Source: Pseudomonadota bacterium (GTDB lineage Bacteria; Desulfobacterota; Anaeroferrophillalia; Anaeroferrophillales; Tharpellaceae). Taken from it: DNA of 10,724 nucleotides. The notes under the pieces were generated by a model. That model searched no databases and was not told the origin of the DNA. It saw nothing but the letters and a program-made list of their open reading frames with translations. A program made the position numbers and the translations under genes. The DNA lies in contig WFRP01000038.1 in NCBI GenBank assembly GCA_015486505.1, positions 1 to 10,724 of the forward strand. The letters run 5' to 3'. This document shows, one piece after another, positions 1 through 5,949 of the stretch. Every line of letters begins with the position of its first letter. Positions within the stretch are counted from its first letter, which is position 1.

Positions 1-82
1 CTGGAGGGGGCGGGGGTGGTTTTTCGTAAGCGGTTGCGGAAACGATTTCGTTGTTTTTCGGAAGCGAGCGGGAGCCCATTAG
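1..82 (+). repeat. Left inverted-repeat arm, outer part
   Basis: These 82 nt are the exact reverse complement of 10603-10684 (82 of 82 by eye). The arm starts with a G-rich stretch (3-19, G runs of 2, 5, 5 and 2 separated by single bases) and ends in CATTAG (77-82). There the left arm is broken by the tandem array and resumes at 500. No reading frame here resembles a protein. Perfect identity over 82 nt of non-coding DNA implies a recent copy, gene conversion or an assembly effect. Confidence 0.93.
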
Positions 83-186
83 TACCTTACAGGTTATTTT
101 CGGTTTGAAAAAACAAGAAAATGTTCTGATAAGAGTACTTATTTGCGGGCCGAAAAGGCCCGATTGGGTTCCGGGGATTGTTCCCG
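77..186 (+). repeat. Tandem unit 1 with bulged palindrome
   Basis: The 5' stem (81-101) pairs with 117-139 around a 15-nt loop. Pairing runs AGTAC, CTTA, CAG, ATTTTC on the 5' side, with two single extra A bases on the 3' side and a 3x3 internal loop (GTT facing GTT). The GC tail (about 145-186) is the most diverged of the three: its terminal hairpin is reduced to GGGGA/TTCCC. Confidence 0.8.
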
Positions 187-319
187 CATTAGTACCTTAC
201 AGGTTATTTTCTTGTTTTTTTCGACAGCTTTTTTCCACTGTAAAAACAAGAAAATGTTCTGATAAGAGTACTTATTTGTGGGCCGCAAGGCTCCGTTTGG
301 GTTGCGGGATCTGTTCCCG
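187..319 (+). repeat. Tandem unit 2 with extended hairpin
   Basis: Same stem as unit 1 (191-211 with 250-272), but the 38-nt loop pairs with itself: TTGTTTTT from 212 with AAAAACAA up to 249, then ACAG with CTGT inside. The whole 82-nt segment 191-272 can therefore fold as one long hairpin. The tail carries a perfect 6-bp hairpin, GCGGGA-TCTGT-TCCCGC, at 304-320. Confidence 0.8.
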
Positions 320-493
320 CATTAGTACCTTACAGGTTATTTTCTGCACCAAAAAACAAGATTTAATAATCAGAAAATGTTCTTAATAAGAGTACTTATT
401 TGCGCCCAACGGAAGTGCCCTTGGGGTGCGACCATCGGATTGCCCTTGGGTGCGGGCTGCAAGGCTCCGTTTGGGTTGCGGGATCTGTTCCCG
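320..493 (+). repeat. Tandem unit 3, longest, with internal short repeat
   Basis: The stem arms are 324-344 and 373-396, with a 28-nt AT-rich loop. The 3' arm carries TTCTTAATAAG where the other units have TTCTGATAAG, which weakens the middle of the stem. The extra length lies in 402-454, where TGCCCTTGGGGTGCG (416-430) is followed by a near-copy, TGCCCTTGGGTGCG (441-454). The tail (about 455-494) is almost identical to that of unit 2, including the hairpin at 478-494. Confidence 0.8.
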
Positions 494-499
494 CATTAG

Positions 500-624
500 C
501 ATTGCAACTGTTTGAGCGTAGTAAGTTTTGCAAGGCGGGCGCAGCGAGCTTAAAGGAAAAACAGAAATCTTAACGCCGAGCGGAGAAAAACCGCGCCCGC
601 CCCCGGGTTCGGCTGAATAGTTAC
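500..624 (+). repeat. Left inverted-repeat arm, inner part
   Basis: This stretch is the reverse-complement counterpart of 10477-10602, with about nine differences including a 1-nt indel. It contains a GC-rich segment with a small hairpin (GCGG, A-rich loop, CCGC) around 580-595. It ends in GGCTGAATAGTTAC at 611-624, a tail found again at 10477-10490 (inverted, one change) and 10708-10721. The inner part is less well conserved between the arms than the outer 82 nt. Confidence 0.9.
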
Positions 625-633
625 AAAAATCGA

Positions 634-663
634 TTGACAAATTAACTTTTTTAAGTGTATGCA
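634..663 (+). promoter_or_regulatory. Candidate sigma-70 promoter of the kor operon
   Basis: A perfect TTGACA -35 hexamer lies at 634-639, just downstream of the repeat arm. The best -10 is TATGCA at 658-663 with an 18-nt spacer, matching only three of six consensus bases. Transcription from it would begin near 670, downstream of the ATG at 659 and upstream of the ATG at 707, which favours the latter as start of the first gene. Confidence 0.4.
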
Positions 664-706
664 ACCGCCCATACCGCAAACAATCTGCCATTATGGTCTG
701 ACAAAA

Positions 707-964
707 ATGACTGAAAAGAATAATCTTCAAATTGAAACCGGCGCCCACCCGCAGATCACGATATTTTCCGACTGGTGCAAAAGCTGCGGCATCTGCGTGG
801 CTTTCTGCCCGAAAACGGTTCTGGCGATGGATGAAAACCGCCAGGTTTTCGCCAAAGACCCGCAAAATTGTATCGCTTGTCATATGTGCGAGCTGCGCTG
901 CCCCGATTTTGCCATCAATGTCAAAGAGGTTGAAAAACAACTGATTTCCGCGGAGGAATCTTAA
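707..964 (+). CDS. korD: 2-oxoacid:ferredoxin oxidoreductase, delta (ferredoxin) subunit
   Basis: This 85-residue protein is the dicluster ferredoxin subunit of a 2-oxoacid:ferredoxin oxidoreductase. It carries electrons from the TPP/iron-sulfur catalytic core to soluble ferredoxin in the cytoplasm. Two CxxCxxCxxxCP motifs (C24, C27, C30, C34 and C55, C58, C61, C65) would bind two [4Fe-4S] clusters. It is the first gene of a D-A-B-C operon, the order of oorDABC in Helicobacter and Campylobacter, with 3 bp to the next gene. Start choice is uncertain: an in-frame ATG at 659 would add 16 residues, but neither start has a clear Shine-Dalgarno, and the candidate promoter and the family's usual short N-terminus favour 707. 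The family call is firm; 2-oxoglutarate as substrate is inferred from operon layout, and a branched-chain 2-oxoacid enzyme (Vor) is the main alternative. Confidence 0.88.
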   Translation: MTEKNNLQIETGAHPQITIFSDWCKSCGICVAFCPKTVLAMDENRQVFAKDPQNCIACHMCELRCPDFAINVKEVEKQLISAEES

Positions 965-967
965 ATT

Positions 968-2110
968 ATGAATAAAAAATCCTCCTACCGGTTGCTGCAG
1001 GGCAATGAAGCCGTGGCGGAAGGGGCCCTGGCCGCCGGAATTAATTTTTTCGCCGGTTATCCCATCACCCCGTCGACTGAAGTGGCGGAAATCCTTGCCG
1101 ATCGCCTGCCCGCCGACGGCGGCAAGTTTATCCAGATGGAAGATGAAATCGGCAGCATTGCCGCGATCATCGGCGCTTCAATCGGCGGCTGCAAAGCGCT
1201 TACCGCGACCTCGGGGCCGGGTTTTTCGCTGATGCAGGAGAACTTAGGCTTTGCCTGCCTGGCGGAAATCCCCCTGGTAATCGTTAATGTTATGCGCGGC
1301 GGCCCTTCCACCGGGATGCCGACAAGTCCGTCACAGGGCGACGTTATGCAGGCACGCTGGGGCACCCACGGCGACCACCCGATTATCGTTCTGAGCCCGT
1401 CCAGCGTCGAAGAGGCTTTTCACTACACCATCAAAGCGGTTAACCTGGCGGAAAAATATCGCAATCCGGTAATTCTTTTAATGGATGAGGTTATCGCCCA
1501 TATGCGCGCCCGGGTCTCACTGCCGCCGGAATCGATGGTTGAAAGAATTAACCGGGTCCATCCCAATATGCCGCCGGAGTGGTATCTGCCTTATGAACGC
1601 TCCGCCACCGGGGTCGCCCCGATGGCAAGTTTCGGCGACGGCTACCGTTACCATATTACCGGCTTAGTCCATGATGCCAAAGGCTATCCTACCGCCAGCC
1701 CGAATGAATGCCGCGACAATATTCGCGGTCTTTTCACAAAAATCGAGCGCGGTTTCCGGGAAATCTGTCTGGTTGATTACGAGCAGATGGAAGATGCCGA
1801 ACACGCGATTGTCGCTTACGGCAGCATGGTGCTCTCCGCCCGCTCCGCCCTGGAACAGCTGCGTGAGTCAAATTGTAAAGTCGGTCTGATAAAACTCGGC
1901 ACCCTGTGGCCGTTCCCGCGCTTTGCCCTGGAACAATATCTGCCGCAGCTTAAAACAATCCTGATACCTGAACTCAATATGGGCCAGATCTATCGTGAGA
2001 TACTCAGGGTTAATGCGGGCAAGGCGGTAATCGAAAAACTCAACCGGGTCAACGGCACCCTTATCACTCCCAGTGAACTCGTCAAAACAGTTAAAGGATT
2101 AATACGATGA
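968..2110 (+). CDS. korA: 2-oxoglutarate:ferredoxin oxidoreductase subunit alpha
   Basis: A 380-residue alpha subunit, the pyrimidine-binding half of the TPP-dependent core that interconverts 2-oxoglutarate + CoA and succinyl-CoA + CO2 with ferredoxin as electron partner. Visible family hallmarks are GYPITPSTE at residues 30-38, an EDEIGSIAAIIGAS segment near 57-70, a TSGPGFSLMQENLG segment, and VMRGGPSTGMPT with the conserved glycine/proline pattern. The length fits OorA/KorA. A strong GGAGGA (952-957) lies 10 nt upstream of the ATG. The stop overlaps the start of the beta gene by four bases (ATGA), so the two should be translated together. In anaerobes the enzyme can run oxidatively in the TCA cycle or reductively for carbon fixation; the sequence does not say which. 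Substrate assignment rests on the family and D-A-B-C order. Confidence 0.93.
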   Translation: MNKKSSYRLLQGNEAVAEGALAAGINFFAGYPITPSTEVAEILADRLPADGGKFIQMEDEIGSIAAIIGASIGGCKALTATSGPGFSLMQENLGFACLAEIPLVIVNVMRGGPSTGMPTSPSQGDVMQARWGTHGDHPIIVLSPSSVEEAFHYTIKAVNLAEKYRNPVILLMDEVIAHMRARVSLPPESMVERINRVHPNMPPEWYLPYERSATGVAPMASFGDGYRYHITGLVHDAKGYPTASPNECRDNIRGLFTKIERGFREICLVDYEQMEDAEHAIVAYGSMVLSARSALEQLRESNCKVGLIKLGTLWPFPRFALEQYLPQLKTILIPELNMGQIYREILRVNAGKAVIEKLNRVNGTLITPSELVKTVKGLIR

Positions 2111-2937
2111 TCAGCAACTCGCAACTGGTCAACAAATATTTTCGCCACAACAAAAAATTCCCCCATATCTGGTGTCCCGGCTGCGGCATCGGTACAATTT
2201 TAGGGAGTATGTTGCGGGCGGTTGACGCTTTGGCTCTGGATAAAAATGAAATCGCCTTTGTTTCGGGCATCGGTTGCACCGGCCGGGCCCCGGTCTATGT
2301 TGATTTCAACACCCTGCACACCACCCACGGCCGGGCTCTGCCGTTTGCCACCGGCTTAAAGTTGTCGCGGCCGGAATTAAAAGTAATCGTGGCCACCGGC
2401 GATGGTGATGCCGCCGCCATCGGCGGCAACCATCTGATTCACGCCTGCCGCCGCAACATTGATATCACCACAATCATTTTCAACAACTATATCTACGGTA
2501 TGACCGGCGGCCAGTACAGCCCGACAACCCCGCACGGCGACAAAGCCTATACCTGCAAACTCGGCAATATCGAAAGACCTTTCAATATTGCCGCGCTGGT
2601 TGAAGCCGCCGGGGCCACGTTTGTCGGCCGCAGCACCAGCTACCACACCCTGCAATTGCAGAATATTATAAAAAAAGCCATCACCCACAAAGGCTTTTCC
2701 GTGGTCGAGGTCATCACCCACTGCCCGACCACTTACGGCCGTATCAATAAAAAAGGCAGCGCGGTTGATATGCTGAGCTGGCAGAAAGAGGTGGCGGTCG
2801 ACAAAACCCGGGCCGCAAAAATGGATGCAAAAGAACTTGAAGGAAAGATTATCACCGGTGTCCTGATGGAGAAGGAATTGCCGGAGTTCTGTGAGCAGTA
2901 CGACAAAATCATTGCCGAAGCCCAAAATCAGCAATAG
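2107..2937 (+). CDS. korB: 2-oxoglutarate:ferredoxin oxidoreductase subunit beta
   Basis: A 276-residue beta subunit, which binds the diphosphate of TPP and pairs with KorA to form the active site. WCPGCGIG (residues 22-29) is the conserved N-terminal cysteine motif. GIGCTGR lies at 54-60. The TPP/Mg motif runs from GDGD (98-101) to FNNYIYGMTGGQ (125-136), typical of this family. Its ATG overlaps the korA stop by four bases, and AAAGGA just upstream serves as the ribosome site. Ten bases separate its stop from the TTG start chosen for korC. It has the usual length and every expected motif, so it should be functional. As for KorA, 2-oxoglutarate is the likeliest substrate but other 2-oxoacids are not excluded by sequence alone. 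Confidence 0.93.
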   Translation: MISNSQLVNKYFRHNKKFPHIWCPGCGIGTILGSMLRAVDALALDKNEIAFVSGIGCTGRAPVYVDFNTLHTTHGRALPFATGLKLSRPELKVIVATGDGDAAAIGGNHLIHACRRNIDITTIIFNNYIYGMTGGQYSPTTPHGDKAYTCKLGNIERPFNIAALVEAAGATFVGRSTSYHTLQLQNIIKKAITHKGFSVVEVITHCPTTYGRINKKGSAVDMLSWQKEVAVDKTRAAKMDAKELEGKIITGVLMEKELPEFCEQYDKIIAEAQNQQ

Positions 2938-2941
2938 GGGA
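2936..2941 (+). promoter_or_regulatory. Ribosome binding site deciding the korC TTG start
   Basis: AGGGGA lies across the korB stop codon, six nt before a TTG at 2948. It is the only purine-rich site near the beginning of the family-conserved part of korC. It supports the TTG start over an ATG at 2891, which lies inside korB. Confidence 0.7.
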
Positions 2942-2947
2942 AAGCCA

Positions 2948-3532
2948 TTGAGCCAGACAACAACTGAAATCAGATTGGCGGGGAGCGGCGGCCAGGGTTT
3001 GATTACCGGCGGCATCATTCTCGCTGAAGCGGCAATTCTTGACCATAAAAATGTCGTCCAGAGCCAGTCTTACGGCCCTGAGGCCCGGGGCGGGGCCAGC
3101 CGGGCTGAAATTATTATCGCCGAGGGCCCGATCTTTTTCCCCAAAGCCACCTGGGTCGATATATTTCTGGCAATGAGTCAGAAGGCTTGCGACCAGTACT
3201 CTTTCGACATTAAAAATGACGGAATATTTATCGTTGACACAACCTATGTCAAACAGATTCCGACCAGCAGCGCCGTCGCGATTCCGATATCCGCCGCCAC
3301 CCGGGAGAAATTCGGCAAGGAGCTTTTCAGTAATATCGTGGCGCTGGGGGTTCTCTGTGAAGCCTGCAAGGTGGTCAGCGGCAAAGCCTTAAAAGCGGCG
3401 ATCAGCCACCGGGTTCCGAAAGGAACCGAAAAGATTAACCTGGAAGCCTTTACTTTCGGTCAGAAACTGGCCCGGGAGGCGCAGAAAAACCATAATGAAG
3501 CCGACAGCGAGGCCATTGCCGCCGACACTTAA
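2948..3532 (+). CDS. korC: 2-oxoglutarate:ferredoxin oxidoreductase subunit gamma
   Basis: A 194-residue gamma subunit, the last gene of the operon and a structural/catalytic partner of KorAB. The N-terminus reads MSQTTTEIRLAGSGGQGLI, with the glycine-rich IRLAGSGGQG signature of the family beginning eight residues in. YGPEARGGASRAEI, another family hallmark, follows near residues 40-53. I chose the TTG at 2948: it has a well-spaced AGGGGA, and homologues begin a few residues before the GSGGQG motif. The ATG at 2891 would add 19 residues encoded within korB, rich in K, S and P and unlike the family. The gene ends 12 bp from the convergent PilZ stop, and I see no hairpin with a U tract between them, so convergent transcripts may overlap. 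Confidence 0.9.
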   Translation: MSQTTTEIRLAGSGGQGLITGGIILAEAAILDHKNVVQSQSYGPEARGGASRAEIIIAEGPIFFPKATWVDIFLAMSQKACDQYSFDIKNDGIFIVDTTYVKQIPTSSAVAIPISAATREKFGKELFSNIVALGVLCEACKVVSGKALKAAISHRVPKGTEKINLEAFTFGQKLAREAQKNHNEADSEAIAADT

Positions 3533-3544
3533 GTTGTCCGCGAT

Positions 3545-3925
3545 TTAAGACACAGTTGCCGCCTGGGCCCGAAAACGGCGGGCCAATTCAAGTTCCCGGC
3601 CGCGAACGTAAGTGCAGATAATTTCCCGTATTTCCTCATCGAGGCCGACAAACTCAACCCCGATCGATTTTTCATCCGCCATTACCGGGCGCAGCTTAAT
3701 CTTTATCGGTTTACTGCGGCCGGGAAAAGCCAGCTGCAGCCCGGCTGATTCCTGAATTACACTTTGAGCCGCGATCGGCAAACGGCAGCCGCCGCCGCTG
3801 ATCTCAATCAAGGGGAATATCCCGGCCGGCGTTTTCAAGAGAACCGGCTCTTCAACCGACGGCGCCACCCGGAAGAAGCGGCGCCGGTCGTTGCCTTCCA
3901 GTTCCTTAAAATCAATTTTAATCAT
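3545..3925 (-). CDS. Single-domain PilZ protein, candidate c-di-GMP effector of the stator
   Basis: A 126-residue soluble protein with one PilZ domain. The N-terminal RxxxR motif is visible as R15-R-F-F-R19. The second c-di-GMP motif, usually (D/N)xSxxG, reads E41-I-S43-G-G-G46, so the first position is a conservative glutamate. The protein lacks the YcgR N-terminal domain, giving a stand-alone PilZ. Its ATG overlaps the motB stop by four bases, so it is the third cistron of motA-motB-pilZ and probably translationally coupled. PilZ proteins such as YcgR bind c-di-GMP and can slow the flagellar motor by contacting rotor or stator; that role here is inference from the gene order. Whether the glutamate still permits ligand binding cannot be told from sequence. 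Confidence 0.85.
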   Translation of the reverse strand: MIKIDFKELEGNDRRRFFRVAPSVEEPVLLKTPAGIFPLIEISGGGCRLPIAAQSVIQESAGLQLAFPGRSKPIKIKLRPVMADEKSIGVEFVGLDEEIREIICTYVRGRELELARRFRAQAATVS

Positions 3926-4641
3926 TTCTTTTTCACCGCCCGCTTTTTAAACAGAAATTCAACCCGTCGATTACGCGCCCGATTCTCGGCATTAAGATTG
4001 GGAACCAGAGGCTGGGTATCGGCGTAACCGGTTGCCGTCAAACGTTCCGGTTGCAAACCCCGATCCAGCATATAACGCAACACGGTTGTCGCCCGCAGGG
4101 CGGAAAGTTCCCAGTTCGAAGAAAACTTGCCCGCGCTTATCGGCAGGTTATCGGTATGCCCTTTAATATCAAGGTGAAAATCGTGGTATTTAAGCGCGAT
4201 ACTGACAATTTTATCCAATACGGCCCGCGCCTTCGGATTGATTTCCGCCGACCCGCTTTTAAACATCGCCTTACCGCCGACCCGCAGCAGGGCTCCGTCT
4301 TCACCCAGATCAACGACATTCGAGCTGCTCAGTTTTTCATCATTGACAATATCTTCCAGCTCACTGGCCACCGTTTTCTGCGGTTTCCGTTTCGGCAGCA
4401 GATTTATAAGCGCGTCGCCTTTATCTTTATGTTCTTCAATTACGTTCATCGGTACGGCATTGCCGAGGCTTATCCGCACCTCATTCATAATTGAACGAAA
4501 CTTTTTGTTATCGACACTGCTGATCGAAAAAAGGAGCACAAAAAAACAGAGCAGCAAGGTTGACAGGTCGGCAAAAGTTGCCAGCCATTCGCTTTCGCCC
4601 TCACTCTCAGGCTCGGTAAAATGTCCGCGTGATTTGGCCAT
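3922..4641 (-). CDS. motB: Flagellar motor stator protein MotB (PomB-like)
   Basis: A 239-residue inner-membrane stator subunit that couples ion flow to motor rotation and anchors the stator to peptidoglycan. A short cytoplasmic N-terminus is followed by one membrane segment (about 21-40) containing the ion-binding aspartate D25 in an ATFADLSTLL context. The plug/linker region covers about 45-115. A C-terminal OmpA-like peptidoglycan-binding domain carries GHTD (161-164), NWELSALRA (177-185) and NRARNRRVEF (220-229). The membrane segment, with LCFFVLLFS after the aspartate, resembles sodium-type PomB more than Escherichia coli MotB. The gene starts six nt after the motA stop, with GGAG near the end of motA, and overlaps pilZ by four bases. 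Family certainty is high; ion type is inferred. Confidence 0.93.
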   Translation of the reverse strand: MAKSRGHFTEPESEGESEWLATFADLSTLLLCFFVLLFSISSVDNKKFRSIMNEVRISLGNAVPMNVIEEHKDKGDALINLLPKRKPQKTVASELEDIVNDEKLSSSNVVDLGEDGALLRVGGKAMFKSGSAEINPKARAVLDKIVSIALKYHDFHLDIKGHTDNLPISAGKFSSNWELSALRATTVLRYMLDRGLQPERLTATGYADTQPLVPNLNAENRARNRRVEFLFKKRAVKKK

Positions 4642-4647
4642 AACCTG

Positions 4648-5442
4648 TTACTCCGCGGCCGGCGGCGGGTTGCGTTTAAATATCTCGTTTTCAACATCCT
4701 GGCGAATGCCGGGCGGCAGAAAAGATGAGAGTTTTTCGTAGACCATCAAAGGGTTGCTTGATTCAAGAATTGAGCGCGCCCCTTCAAAGATAATTTCTAA
4801 AAGCAAGACCTCCCGCGCCGTCCGCGCCTTAAGTTTGCCGGATAACGGCAGAAAAAACATCGTAGCCAGCAGGGAGCCGTAAAATGTCGTCAGCAAGGCA
4901 ACGGCCATCGCCGGCCCGATCGTATCCGGATTTTCAAGGTTACTTAACATCTGCACCAGGCCGATCAAGGTCCCCAACATCCCGAAGGCCGGAGAAATAT
5001 TCCCCATTTTACGAAAGATTTCCTGCGGGATATAATGCCGTGCCCGCATCGAATCAATCTCAATCGCCAGGGTATTGGCAATCATCTCGTGCTCGGCCCC
5101 GTCGGCAATCATCTGGCAGGCTTTGCGTAGAACCTGATTGTTGCTTTTCACATCCTGTAAGGCCATAATGCCCTTCTTGCGGCAGACCTCAGCCAGTTGA
5201 ATCATCAGCCGGACGACATCTTCGGGTTTTTCCTCCTTATCCCAAAAAACAATCAGCATCGCTCTGAACGCGGTAATAATATCACCGAAAGGGAAATTAA
5301 ACAGGGTTGCCGCCAAAGTCCCGCCGACCACGACCATCAGCCCCGGCACATTGACAAAAAGCAACATCGAACCACCCAGATAGATGGCGGATATAATCAG
5401 CGAAAATCCGGCTAAAATTCCAACAAAGGTGGCAATATCCAT
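4648..5442 (-). CDS. motA: Flagellar motor stator protein MotA (PomA-like)
   Basis: A 264-residue inner-membrane protein, five copies of which surround two MotB in the stator and push on the rotor protein FliG. Four hydrophobic segments are visible at about 3-24, 27-50, 150-168 and 177-201, with a large cytoplasmic loop between the second and third (charged, about 55-148). The conserved proline at the start of TM3 is P151 in ISPAFGMLGTLIGLVQML. Threonines fall at residues 158 and 186, the positions linked to sodium passage in Vibrio PomA, and IGPAMAVALLTTFYG is very PomA-like. This suggests a sodium-driven motor. GAGG sits five nt before the ATG. The gene lies 65 bp downstream of rnpB on the same strand, six nt before motB. 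Confidence 0.94.
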   Translation of the reverse strand: MDIATFVGILAGFSLIISAIYLGGSMLLFVNVPGLMVVVGGTLAATLFNFPFGDIITAFRAMLIVFWDKEEKPEDVVRLMIQLAEVCRKKGIMALQDVKSNNQVLRKACQMIADGAEHEMIANTLAIEIDSMRARHYIPQEIFRKMGNISPAFGMLGTLIGLVQMLSNLENPDTIGPAMAVALLTTFYGSLLATMFFLPLSGKLKARTAREVLLLEIIFEGARSILESSNPLMVYEKLSSFLPPGIRQDVENEIFKRNPPPAAE

Positions 5443-5459
5443 TCAAACCTCAAGGAAAC

Positions 5460-5495
5460 AAAAAAAGCATAGGCCCCACCCGCAATCAGGCGAGT
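5460..5495 (-). terminator. Weak terminator-like hairpin after rnpB
   Basis: On the minus strand a six-bp stem (ACTCGC with GCGGGT, 5495-5478, including one G-U) is followed, after a 11-nt gap, by seven T (5466-5460). The gap makes it a poor intrinsic terminator. It could be a processing or partial termination site between rnpB and motA. I see no convincing motA promoter in the same 65 bp. Confidence 0.3.
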
Positions 5496-5507
5496 TTTTA
5501 AAATAAT

Positions 5508-5926
5508 ACCGGAGTCGGCCTGTAAGCCGAATTCTGTGCTTTCATCCTGATAAAAGACAAAAGTGATGATCATTCATCTAGGACTGCAGTTGCCCGCAGC
5601 CTCAAGCGGCCTACCCGTTCCGCCGTATCTGTCGCCAGCGGCAGATAATCAAGACGAGCCGCCTTGACTCTCTCGTGGAGAGCAGCGGAACCTATTTGGC
5701 CTTGCACCGGATGGGGTTTACCAAGCTGCCGCTGTCACCAGCGACACTGGTGAGCTCTTACCTCACCGTTTCACCCTTACCCTTAAAATAAATTAAAGGC
5801 GGTCTGTTTTCTGTGGCACTTTCCTGCCTGTCACCAGGACTTCGCGTTACGAAGCATCCCGCTCTATGGTGTTCGGACTTTCCTCCCGCAGCCAAAACTG
5901 CCGGCGATCATCCAGCCGACTCCGGT
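5508..5926 (-). ncRNA. rnpB: RNase P RNA, bacterial type A
   Basis: The catalytic RNA of ribonuclease P, which removes 5' leaders from tRNA precursors. On the minus strand the conserved core is plain: GAGGAAAGTCCGAACACCAT near the 5' end (CR I) and GGTAAGGGTGAAACGGTGAG followed by a TAAGAGCTCACCAG segment in the middle. GTAAACCCCATCCGGTGCAAG follows, with GCCAAATAGG after it. The ends are set by helix P1: ACCGGAGTCGGC (5926-5915) pairs perfectly with GCCGACTCCGGT (5519-5508). About 419 nt is a normal length for the type A fold. It begins 23 bp past the stop of the zinc-ribbon gene and is followed by motA. I could not identify a convincing promoter: GATACT at 5948-5943 is a possible -10 without a -35. 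Exact 5' and 3' ends may differ by a few bases. Confidence 0.95.
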
Positions 5927-5949
5927 CGACAACTATTTTCAGAGTATCT

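Larger units (their letters stand above)
77..499 (+). repeat. Array of three tandem hairpin repeat units
   Basis: Three head-to-tail units start at 77, 187 and 320 (110, 133 and 174 bp), and a fourth CATTAG closes the array at 494-499. Each unit has the same order: a 25-nt block starting CATTAGTACC, a variable loop, a block starting GAAAATGTTCT and ending near AGTACTTATTTG, then a GC-rich tail containing TTGGGTT and ending TTCCCG. The right inverted-repeat arm lacks the array and passes straight from CATTAG to CATTGC. The 111-codon open frame across 51-386 is not considered a gene because it is built of the repeats themselves. Confidence 0.9.

Noticed and set aside
51..386. 111-codon open frame on the + strand
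   Set aside because: It is formed from the tandem repeat units, has no ribosome site and no protein-like composition.
77..499. Integron attC sites / cassette array
   Set aside because: The bulged hairpins with variable loops and an unpaired internal segment recall attC, but the arms lack R-box sequences (RYYYAAC / GTTRRRY), the units are only 110-174 bp with no cassette genes, and there is no integrase.
77..499. CRISPR array
   Set aside because: Repeats are long and imperfect, spacing is irregular, the between-repeat sequences are themselves related, and no cas genes are present.
383..940. 185-codon open frame on the minus strand
   Set aside because: It covers repeat DNA and the antisense of the clear ferredoxin gene korD; no family features.
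2891..2947. Longer korC start at the ATG 2891
   Set aside because: The extra residues lie inside korB, do not resemble the gamma subunit, and the TTG at 2948 has a well-spaced AGGGGA.
3533..3544. Bidirectional terminator between korC and pilZ
   Set aside because: Only a four-bp stem (GACA/TGTC) is visible around the korC stop and no T run follows on either strand.
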